From an uncultured Bacteroidales bacterium (GTDB lineage Bacteria > Bacteroidota > Bacteroidia > Bacteroidales > Paludibacteraceae): 53,903 nt of DNA. The notes under the pieces were generated by a model. The model saw only the letters and a list, made by a program, of their open reading frames with translations, was not told where the DNA came from and searched no databases. The position numbers were made by a program, and so were the translations under genes. Position 1 is the first letter of the stretch, and the number at the start of each line of letters is the position of its first letter. Location of the stretch: positions 1-53,903 of the forward strand of contig CACZZL010000015.1 of the NCBI GenBank assembly GCA_902785605.1, read 5' to 3'. Below are positions 41,554 to 47,160 of the stretch, in pieces.

Positions 41554-41779
41554 TCCGACCGCCTTCCAACTCAAATCAAAGGATGGCAATCTTCGTGCAT
41601 TGAGAGGACGATTAGGAAACTTCATCTTTAGAACACGAAACGGAAAAATCTTCGCCTTCTACAAGCCGGTTCTGGGCCGATGCAATCCCGATGCAATCCC
41701 GGTCCATCTTCGTCAGATAACGACCAAACTCAATTTAGAAATAGTAAATCGTAAATCGTCAAATCGTATATCATCATGA
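41540..41779 (+). CDS. Small basic hypothetical protein, 79 residues
   Basis: Function unknown. The product begins MPKYSPTAFQLKSKDGNLRA and continues LRGRLGNFIFRTRNGKIFAF, then VHLRQITTKLNLEIVNRKSS. The N-terminal third repeats the theme 'x-x-G-N-F-I-F-R-T-R-N-G-K' of strand-rich small proteins. Its last codons come from a short-period DNA repeat (41739-41772, TAGTAAATCGTAAATCG). The start overlaps the previous gene by 14 nt and the stop overlaps the next start (ATGA), so translation is likely coupled. Confidence 0.6.
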   Translation: MPKYSPTAFQLKSKDGNLRALRGRLGNFIFRTRNGKIFAFYKPVLGRCNPDAIPVHLRQITTKLNLEIVNRKSSNRISS

Positions 41780-41931
41780 CCACGCAAGAAATCCACGACC
41801 GGCTCAACCATCGAGCCGGACAAATCATCCCCATCAAGCATCTGCTTACCCTCATGGAGCGCTTCGAAGAAATCCACGGGCAACCCGTCTCGGACAACAA
41901 TATAGAAGCCTTTCTACGCTACGCGTGGTGA
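41776..41931 (+). CDS. Small hypothetical protein, 51 residues
   Basis: Function unknown. It reads MTTQEIHDRLNHRAGQIIPI and continues KHLLTLMERFEEIHGQPVSD to EAFLRYAW. The start codon overlaps the preceding stop as ATGA. The length, two amphipathic helices and the coupling support a real gene despite its size. Confidence 0.6.
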   Translation: MTTQEIHDRLNHRAGQIIPIKHLLTLMERFEEIHGQPVSDNNIEAFLRYAW

Positions 41932-41958
41932 TGAGTTGGAAAACTTTTTGGTAAAAAA

Positions 41959-41991
41959 TTTGCAAAACCGCCAAAATTGTGGGCATATTTG
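41959..41991 (+). promoter_or_regulatory. Possible promoter of the holin-like/DUF5675 genes
   Basis: TTTG (41959-41962) and CATATTTG (41984-41991, one mismatch to TAnnTTTG) are 21 nt apart, 28 nt before the ATG at 42019. Confidence 0.55.
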
Positions 41992-42018
41992 CACCAGATT
42001 TTAAAATTTCACACGACT

Positions 42019-42210
42019 ATGCGATCAGATCACCTGCAACTAATCACCGCCACAGTGCTCTCCATCGGCGGACTTATATTACTCTTCTGCGGCATCTTCA
42101 TTGACCCGCAAGGACAAATCCACGAGACTTTGCTCGTTGCCTTTGGCGAGACCGCGACATTTGCAGGTGCTCTGTTTGGCATAGATTATGTGTACAAACG
42201 CAAACAATAA
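42019..42210 (+). CDS. Two-helix membrane protein, holin-like
   Basis: The 63-residue product starts MRSDHLQLITATVLSIGGLI, with a first membrane segment (LITATVLSIGGLILLFCGIF), then IDPQGQIHETLL, a second weaker segment (VAFGETATFAGALFGI) and a charged end DYVYKRKQ. Small proteins of this pattern precede lysozyme/amidase-like genes in Bacteroidales phage-derived modules, and a DUF5675 gene follows 2 nt downstream, so a holin-like role is plausible. I chose ATG 42019 because it lies downstream of the putative promoter and starts a normal membrane protein. Confidence 0.6.
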   Translation: MRSDHLQLITATVLSIGGLILLFCGIFIDPQGQIHETLLVAFGETATFAGALFGIDYVYKRKQ

Positions 42211-42212
42211 CC

Positions 42213-42650
42213 ATGTATTACAAACTGATCCGCGAAAACAGTACGTCCTCTTCTTCGAGAGTAAGCTCGAAGGCCGTTCCCGGCAAGTTGTACCGAGTCT
42301 CGCACTACATCAACAAGCGTACCGGTCTCCTCGTCGAGCGTCTGCACTATATCTGCGACACGCTTGAGAACGCCGACTACCTCGTTCCCGCCTTGATCTA
42401 CAAAGTTCAAGTCACGCAGTCACCACGTTTCAAACGCCTGCTGCCCATCCTCATCCAAGTACCCGGACGTTCCGGCATACGATTCCACCGCGGCTCTCAA
42501 CCTGAGCACAGTAAAGGCTGTATCCTTATCTCCGCCAGCATGGAGCAATCTCTCACCGCCCGCTGGCTTTCCGAGCAATCCGCCTCAGACGAGACCCGCC
42601 TCGAGATCTGTAACAACATTAATTATTACCGCAATGAAACAAGAATCTGA
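42213..42650 (+). CDS. DUF5675-family protein (phage lysis-module type)
   Basis: The 145-residue product contains the family pattern: RLHYICDTLENADYLVPALI, then YKVQVTQSPRFKRLLPILIQ and VPGRSGIRFHRGSQPEHSKG followed by CILIS. The GxRxHxG...SxGC core resembles murein L,D-transpeptidase-like sites (His, Ser/Gly-Cys) and this family is often found in phage or phage-derived lysis modules. The catalytic role is inferred. The N-terminal KLIRENSTSSSSRVSSKAVP is low-complexity. The usual G in the RIHxG motif is kept (FHRG). It overlaps the next small ORF by 17 nt. Confidence 0.7.
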   Translation: MYYKLIRENSTSSSSRVSSKAVPGKLYRVSHYINKRTGLLVERLHYICDTLENADYLVPALIYKVQVTQSPRFKRLLPILIQVPGRSGIRFHRGSQPEHSKGCILISASMEQSLTARWLSEQSASDETRLEICNNINYYRNETRI

Positions 42651-42741
42651 AGAAAAAGACTGGGTAAAGGTTTTGTATGAAGTCATTCTCAAAATCCTTA
42701 CCTTGGGCTTCTACCACATCGAGAAGCACCGAAAAAACTAA
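42634..42741 (+). CDS. Tiny smalltalk-like membrane peptide, 35 residues
   Basis: The peptide MKQESEEKDWVKVLYEVILK continues ILTLGFYHIEKHRKN. It has a short hydrophobic/amphipathic helix (VLYEVILKILTLGF) between charged ends. Bacteroidales lysis-like modules commonly hold such 30-36-residue 'smalltalk' peptides next to an amidase. It overlaps the DUF5675 stop by 17 nt in another frame. The call rests on size, context and helix. Confidence 0.5.
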   Translation: MKQESEEKDWVKVLYEVILKILTLGFYHIEKHRKN

Positions 42742-42832
42742 CCCTATTGTTTAACTCTGTTCCCTCTCATCGAGCTTAGAGGGGCTCTCCTTACCCGAGA
42801 CGTAAACCGAAGCCGAAGGCTGTTTGCGGATC

Positions 42833-42904
42833 GGAGAGCGAGAGCATCCGAGTACTCCCTACTAAAACGGAGTTTTGGTACATGTACGAGGATAGCTCGC
42901 GCGA
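42833..42904. repeat. Structured bracket repeat, copy 1
   Basis: GGAGAGCGAGAGCATCCGAG is followed by the stem ACTAAAAC-GGA-GTTTTGGT, the perfect palindrome GTACATGTAC and GAGGATAG. It is about 80% identical to 43772-43854. Copy 1 ends two bases before the ATG at 42906. Confidence 0.75.
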
Positions 42905-42905
42905 A

Positions 42906-43295
42906 ATGGCAAAAGCAACCTACGCCCCGATGTTTGAGACCGTCTCTGGCGCTCTGAATAAGATCGACAAGAAGTCCCCGCACGCGGCAGATCAGAAGAT
43001 GGTTTTAGCCACGCACCGTAAGGCACCCACTACGAGCAAAGACTGCTCCCGCGTCTACCTCCGAGGCCTCAGTTCCGTGTCTCGCTCCACGCAACCTACC
43101 GCCAAAGAGCAGACTGTCCGGACGAAGTTTGCAGCAGTATCCACTGCCGTCAACACGCGACTCAACGACCCGACCAAGCAAGCAGCCGACCTCGCAGCTT
43201 TCAACGCCCAGAAAGACACCGCTGGTGGCAAAACCACCATGCGTTCCTACCTCTGGATGCTTGAATCAACCGCCTACGATCAAGCCAACGGCTAA
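42906..43295 (+). CDS. VSG-L-K family small protein (member 2)
   Basis: Function unknown. The 129-residue product starts MAKATYAPMFETVSGALNKI, has MVLATHRKAPTTSKDCSRVY, VSRSTQPTAKEQTVRTKFAA and ends MRSYLWMLESTAYDQANG. It is a clear paralogue of the next gene (same VSGAL.K start, RVYLR, TKE...RFAAV, K-TM-SYLW) and a more distant relative of 41233. I chose ATG 42906 over 42882 because the paralogue starts the same way and the upstream codons lie in the bracket repeat. Confidence 0.7.
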   Translation: MAKATYAPMFETVSGALNKIDKKSPHAADQKMVLATHRKAPTTSKDCSRVYLRGLSSVSRSTQPTAKEQTVRTKFAAVSTAVNTRLNDPTKQAADLAAFNAQKDTAGGKTTMRSYLWMLESTAYDQANG

Positions 43296-43297
43296 AA

Positions 43298-43335
43298 CAC
43301 CCCTTTAACACTTTAACAGTTTAACAATTTAACCC
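43298..43335. repeat. Short-period repeat TTTAACA
   Basis: ACCCCTTTAACACTTTAACA followed by GTTTAACAATTTAACC fills the spacer between the two paralogues, with a unit of about 8-9 bases. Confidence 0.65.
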
Positions 43336-43348
43336 CAATCTAATCACT

Positions 43349-43735
43349 ATGGCAAAAGTAGAATGGAGTGCCGGTATTGACTCTGTATCCGGCGCATTGA
43401 GTAAACCTGGTAAGAACGGTCAACACCGTTGTGCGAAGATGCTGTTGGGCACGCACCGCGTAGCGGAGACGGAGAACCCCAACTGCAACCGCGTGTATCT
43501 GCGTAAAAAAGTAACCCGCTCGACTCCGGTGACGACCAAGGAGATGCGTATCCGCGTACGCTTCGCCGCTGTCGCAGCAGCAGTCGCTGCCCGTAAGGAC
43601 AGCCTCGAGTACGCGTCGTCTGACCAGGCAGCGTTCCTCGCGCAGAAGGACTCTGCGAACGGCAAAAAGACCATGAAGTCCTACCTCTGGTCCGTCTGTG
43701 CCGCTGCCTATGATGCTGAACATCCGCAAGGATAA
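43349..43735 (+). CDS. VSG-L-K family small protein (member 3)
   Basis: Function unknown. The 128-residue product starts MAKVEWSAGIDSVSGALSKP, has KMLLGTHRVAETENPNCNRV, VTRSTPVTTKEMRIRVRFAA and ends MKSYLWSVCAAAYDAEHPQG. It is about as long as the preceding paralogue and aligns along its full length, so this is a tandem duplication. Both are basic, cytosolic-looking proteins. The pair is bracketed by the structured repeats at 42833 and 43772. Confidence 0.7.
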   Translation: MAKVEWSAGIDSVSGALSKPGKNGQHRCAKMLLGTHRVAETENPNCNRVYLRKKVTRSTPVTTKEMRIRVRFAAVAAAVAARKDSLEYASSDQAAFLAQKDSANGKKTMKSYLWSVCAAAYDAEHPQG

Positions 43736-43771
43736 GTTCAGCATGGGGTCCCCGGAAATTTTAATTTTTGG

Positions 43772-43854
43772 GGAGAGCGGAGCACACCCGAGTACTTACT
43801 ACCTGAACGGGGTTTAGGTACATGTACGAGGGTAGTGTCCGCGAGGAGCACCCG
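43772..43854. repeat. Structured bracket repeat, copy 2
   Basis: GGAGAGCGGAGCACACCCGA is followed by the stem ACCTGAAC-GGG-GTTTAGGT, then GTACATGTAC and GAGGGTAG. Compared with copy 1 the stem has changed at several positions yet still pairs throughout, which suggests a selected RNA or DNA structure. Confidence 0.75.
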
Positions 43855-43872
43855 CAAGGCTAATGGCTAACG

Positions 43873-43905
43873 AAAGATAGGAGAGCGTGATGCTCTCCTA
43901 TCTTT
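43873..43905. terminator. Bidirectional terminator
   Basis: AAAGATAGGAGAGC (43873-43886) pairs perfectly with GCTCTCCTATCTTT (43892-43905) around GTGAT. It lies between the convergent genes 43349-43735 (+) and the GH53 gene (-). Confidence 0.9.
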
Positions 43906-43928
43906 ATGTATGATAGCCCCTTATCGGC

Positions 43929-45266
43929 TTACTCCGTCTCTGCTCCGGTGAGGGTGTAGGTGCGGCCGTTGCGCTCGATGAGGAGTTGGCCGTCACGCAG
44001 GAGTTTATGGGTCATCGGTCGATGGTCATTGACCGTTTGATCGATCGATTCGGGGGTGGCAGCGAACTTACCCAGGTAATAGGGCGCGCAGACATCGGCA
44101 GCCGTCTTGTCACCGGATACGTTTCCGGTCTTATTGATGGCATGACCGGAAGTGGTACTTTGCTCGTTCCAGAAACCGCGGTTCTGCCATGATTTGATAA
44201 CTAAACGGCTGTTGGTGGTCCAGTTGACATAATCCCCGTTTCCGGCTTCTTCCGGGAACCAGTAAGAGATACCATCTACATTGGACAGCGGCTTGAGAGC
44301 ATCAACCAAATCTTTGACAAAATTGTATTGCCCGGCAACAGAGCACGGCCAAACATCTCGCGTGTCAAAACTAACGCCTTTCGTCGGCCAGTTTTGGAAG
44401 TTATACGCGCACTCTACGATATGTACACGCTTATTTGGGAAGAGCGTTTTGAGGTTCTTGAGGGAGTTGACGAGGTTGTTCTTATCCGTTTTGTCAGCCA
44501 CCTGTTCGGAATTCAGGTAACCGTGCCAGAAGGGGTAGTAACTGAGTCCGATGATATCAAAATCCAGGTTGTCCTGGACCAGTTTATTGTAGTAATAGGA
44601 GTTATATCCGGTGTTAGAGGGTCGATCGGTATGTATGATGATCTGCGCGTTCGGACACACTTCGCGAACGGCATTGCATCCGGCATGGAGCAGACCGAGG
44701 TATCCGGTCCAGTTATCCCCGGCTTTGTCGTAGGGGTGCACCTGGATGCCGCACAGACCATACATGATCTCGTTACCCACTTGTACCAAATCCGGTGTGG
44801 CTCCGGCCGCTTTGAGCGTCGTCAGCACGCGGCGTGTGTAAGCCGCTACGCTATCTGCCATCGCAGCATCCGAGGCGCCTTTCCATGCCGCAGGTGCCTG
44901 AATATGCGTGGCATCTACCCAGGTGTCGGAATAATGAAAATCCAACATGAAATACGCTCCTGCCGCTTTGATGCGTTGGCCCAATTCCGTCACAAACGCC
45001 AAATCCTGACAAACGGAGGGGTTGAGTGTCCCGTCTTGGTCTGCTTTAGTCGGGTTGACAAAGATGCGTACACGGAACGTGTTCCAACCGCAATCTGTTA
45101 TTGCCCATGCGATCAAATCGTTGATTTTCGAGCCATCCACATCTTTGTAGTACGATAAATCTTTCTCATACAGCGGCAAGGTAGAGATGTCGCCGCCTAC
45201 GTAGCGCGTCTGCGCCTGTGCACATACGCACATGAGTGCGCAAAATAGTAATAAGGTCTTTTTCAT
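43929..45266 (-). CDS. GH53 endo-beta-1,4-galactanase with C-terminal tail
   Basis: Predicted to cut beta-1,4-galactan side chains of pectin outside the cell. The 445-residue product has a signal peptide (MKKTLLLFCALMCVCAQAQ) and a TIM barrel with ITDCGWNTFRVRIFVNPTKA and YFMLDFHYSDTWVDATH. The acid/base Glu lies in VQVGNEIMYG and the nucleophile Glu in HIVECAYNF, both as in GH53, with ISYWFPEEAGNGDYVNW near the end. It closes with DQTVNDHRPMTHK and the tail LLRDGQLLIERNGRTYTLTG. The in-frame ATG at 45335 lies upstream of the -7 promoter box, so I chose 45266. Confidence 0.92.
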   Translation of the reverse strand: MKKTLLLFCALMCVCAQAQTRYVGGDISTLPLYEKDLSYYKDVDGSKINDLIAWAITDCGWNTFRVRIFVNPTKADQDGTLNPSVCQDLAFVTELGQRIKAAGAYFMLDFHYSDTWVDATHIQAPAAWKGASDAAMADSVAAYTRRVLTTLKAAGATPDLVQVGNEIMYGLCGIQVHPYDKAGDNWTGYLGLLHAGCNAVREVCPNAQIIIHTDRPSNTGYNSYYYNKLVQDNLDFDIIGLSYYPFWHGYLNSEQVADKTDKNNLVNSLKNLKTLFPNKRVHIVECAYNFQNWPTKGVSFDTRDVWPCSVAGQYNFVKDLVDALKPLSNVDGISYWFPEEAGNGDYVNWTTNSRLVIKSWQNRGFWNEQSTTSGHAINKTGNVSGDKTAADVCAPYYLGKFAATPESIDQTVNDHRPMTHKLLRDGQLLIERNGRTYTLTGAETE

Positions 45267-45274
45267 AACGGGCA

Positions 45275-45306
45275 CAAAGATACAACAAAAATTGCAAATA
45301 TGCAAA
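45275..45306 (-). promoter_or_regulatory. Promoter of the GH53 gene
   Basis: On the minus strand TTTG (45306-45303) and TATCTTTG (45282-45275) are 20 nt apart, just upstream of the ATG at 45266. Confidence 0.85.
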
Positions 45307-45321
45307 AAAAACGTTAAAAAA

Positions 45322-45353
45322 TTTGCATATGTCAAAAAAAAGCAGTACTTTTG
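45322..45353 (+). promoter_or_regulatory. Promoter of the 432-residue lipoprotein gene
   Basis: TTTG (45322-45325, in TTTGCATATG) and TACTTTTG (45346-45353) are 20 nt apart. Its -33 element lies 15 bp from that of the divergent GH53 promoter, so both may share a regulator. The leader to the ATG is about 65 nt. Confidence 0.85.
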
Positions 45354-45425
45354 CCGCTGATTTGTGTGTGTTTTGAAGAAAAATCGATCAAATTAACAAA
45401 ATAACAATTAACAAATTTTGGAATT

Positions 45426-46724
45426 ATGAAGAAATTTTTTGCAATCATGGCTGCAGCGCTGGTAGCGTTCAGCTTTGCATCTTGTAAGGGCGGCGGCAAC
45501 GAGCCGGAGAACGAAGCTTACAAGATCGAGATCACTGACATCACTGCTAAGGGAGCGACTATCACGGTTACCCCGGTGGACTCTACTGTTACCTATTATT
45601 GGGATGTTCTCGAGGCAACAGAGGCTGCTAAGCTGACTGACGAGCAAGTGGGTGCTTATCTCAAAGAGTATCTGGAGGAGGCTGTTGAGTATTATAAACA
45701 ATACTACGGCTATGACGCAACCCTCGCAGATTTCCTGCTCAAAGGAGAAAACTCTTATTCTTACACCAAGCTGGAGTCCAACACGGAGTACACGGTAGTA
45801 GCTATCGCATTGGATGCTAACGGTGCATCCAGCGGCAAGGCTGCTCGTAAGAACTTCAAGACGCTGGAGCTGAAAGAAGATCCGGTTCCGGCAGACATGA
45901 CGTTTGAGATCGCTGCAAGCGATATCACATTCTCTTCGGCGAATATTACAGTTAATCCGTCGAACACAACGGCTACCTACTACTGGAATATCTATAAGAC
46001 CGCTGCGATCGCAAGTATGAGCGATGAAGAGCTCTGCGCAGCTATCAAGGAGGACATCGAGTACACGATCGAGTACTACGCTTATTTCGGCTATGAAATC
46101 GGCTTCGAGGATTTCTTGTCTCAGGGTGCGGATTCGTACGAGTACGATGAACTGGATGCCAACACGGCTTACACCGTTATCGCTGTAGCGATGGGTACAC
46201 TCGGTACTACCAACGGTGCAGTTGCTAAGTACAACTTCTCGACTCCGGAGATCGTTGCTGAGAAAACTGAGGATATTACGCTTACCAACGCTCGAATGAA
46301 TGACGCTTGTGACGCATATGGTTGGTGGCAGTTGATGGCTGCAAACACTGATTCTACTACCTATATCACCATATCTCCGAATGAGGCTGCTGCTGTAGAG
46401 GGTAGCTATTCGATCGATGATATGGATGCTGACTACACCTACATCCTCTTAGATAAGCAGGACCAGTATGCATTCGCAACGCTCGATATAGAGATTGCTG
46501 TAGAAGGTGAAACCTTTGTGCTCACCGGAACCGGTATTGCTATGAACGCAGTTCAGTACAACTTCAATATCAGTGGTGATGTAGAGGTTCTGGTTAAGGA
46601 AGCGTCAGCTCCGGCTAAGGTTGCTCCGGCTAAGGTTGCTCCGGTTAAGAAGGACGCTAAGATCATCAAGAAAGTAAATCTTGAGAAGACTGCAAAGCGC
46701 TCTGAGAAGCTTTTCAACCTCTAA
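45426..46724 (+). CDS. Lipoprotein with two related Fn3-like modules
   Basis: Function unknown. The 432-residue product has a lipobox signal (LVAFSFASCKGGG, Cys near 20), then two similar modules. The first is at about 31-150 (YKIEITDITAKGATITVTPV...TVTYYWDVLE...YGYDATLADFLLKG). The second is at about 155-275 (FEIAASDITFSSANITVNPS...ATYYWNIYK...FGYEIGFEDFLSQG). Each ends with an 'N-T-x-Y-T-V-I-A-V-A' strand. A third beta domain follows, and a C-terminal APAKVAPAKVAPVKK stretch and a Lys-rich end. It is anionic in the modules and basic at the tail. Probably surface or periplasmic. It lacks the tail motif of its neighbours. Confidence 0.8.
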   Translation: MKKFFAIMAAALVAFSFASCKGGGNEPENEAYKIEITDITAKGATITVTPVDSTVTYYWDVLEATEAAKLTDEQVGAYLKEYLEEAVEYYKQYYGYDATLADFLLKGENSYSYTKLESNTEYTVVAIALDANGASSGKAARKNFKTLELKEDPVPADMTFEIAASDITFSSANITVNPSNTTATYYWNIYKTAAIASMSDEELCAAIKEDIEYTIEYYAYFGYEIGFEDFLSQGADSYEYDELDANTAYTVIAVAMGTLGTTNGAVAKYNFSTPEIVAEKTEDITLTNARMNDACDAYGWWQLMAANTDSTTYITISPNEAAAVEGSYSIDDMDADYTYILLDKQDQYAFATLDIEIAVEGETFVLTGTGIAMNAVQYNFNISGDVEVLVKEASAPAKVAPAKVAPVKKDAKIIKKVNLEKTAKRSEKLFNL

Positions 46725-46746
46725 TCAGAATTCCTGATTTTGGGAC

Positions 46747-46777
46747 AAAAACTGCCACTTCGGTGGCAGTTTTTTTT
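46747..46777 (+). terminator. Strong intrinsic terminator
   Basis: AAAACTGCCAC-TTCG-GTGGCAGT followed by T8 is a textbook terminator for the lipoprotein gene. Confidence 0.95.
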
Positions 46778-46807
46778 ATAAGATTCACTCATTCAAACAG
46801 ATAGTTG

Positions 46808-46929
46808 TTTTGGACAACTTTTTTTTGAAAAGTTATTAACAATTTTTCATTTTGGACAACTTTTTGTGTTAATAAAAAATGTAAAATGCAGAAAATGAAC
46901 AAAGTAACAAAAAGTTTTGGACAACTTTT
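46808..46929. promoter_or_regulatory. Three copies of TTTTGGACAACTTTT upstream of nrdD
   Basis: The exact 15-mer occurs at 46808-46822, 46850-46864 and 46915-46929. Surrounding DNA is very AT-rich. The copies stand 42 and 65 bp apart, and the last ends 31 bp before the -33 element, a fitting position for an operator. The motif is not the NrdR box I know from other phyla. Confidence 0.65.
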
Positions 46930-46960
46930 AAAAATTTTTAAAAAAATAATTGACAAAAAA

Positions 46961-46992
46961 TTTGCACAATTCAAATATTTATAGTACCTTTG
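46961..46992 (+). promoter_or_regulatory. Promoter of nrdDG
   Basis: TTTG (46961-46964) and TACCTTTG (46985-46992) are separated by 20 nt. The start would fall near 46998, giving a leader of about 160 nt before the nrdD ATG. Confidence 0.85.
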
Positions 46993-46997
46993 CACTC

Positions 46998-47160
46998 GAT
47001 TTCGCTCGCGTTCGGCAATAAGGTCGCAATGGTCAATACCACTCCGCTAAATTGACGGGCGACTTATGCCTCCGCTCTTCGGTCCGCAAACTGCTAAAGG
47101 CAGGTTTACGTCCCGATTTTTTTGACTGAAATTTGAATATTTGTTATTATACTTATATAT
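46998..47160 (+). ncRNA. Structured nrdD leader, possible attenuator
   Basis: GTCGC (47023-47027) pairs with GCGAC (47059-47063) and encloses GTCAAT/ATTGAC (47032-47037, 47051-47056). Downstream, CTGC/GCAG (47091-47094, 47100-47103) with flanking AAA/TTT and CGG/CCG forms a hairpin to 47115, followed by seven T residues, like an intrinsic terminator 38 nt before the start codon. Two short frames (from ATG 47029 and 47067) are also open. I know no named riboswitch matching it. Confidence 0.5.

Noticed and set aside
40384-43854. Complete prophage or integrative element
   Set aside because: No integrase, capsid, portal, terminase, relaxase, attachment-site duplication or tRNA target is visible, only lysis-like small genes.
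44328-45158. 276-codon plus-strand frame opposite GH53
   Set aside because: Shadow of the GH53 coding strand; the minus-strand frame has signal peptide, catalytic motifs and promoter.
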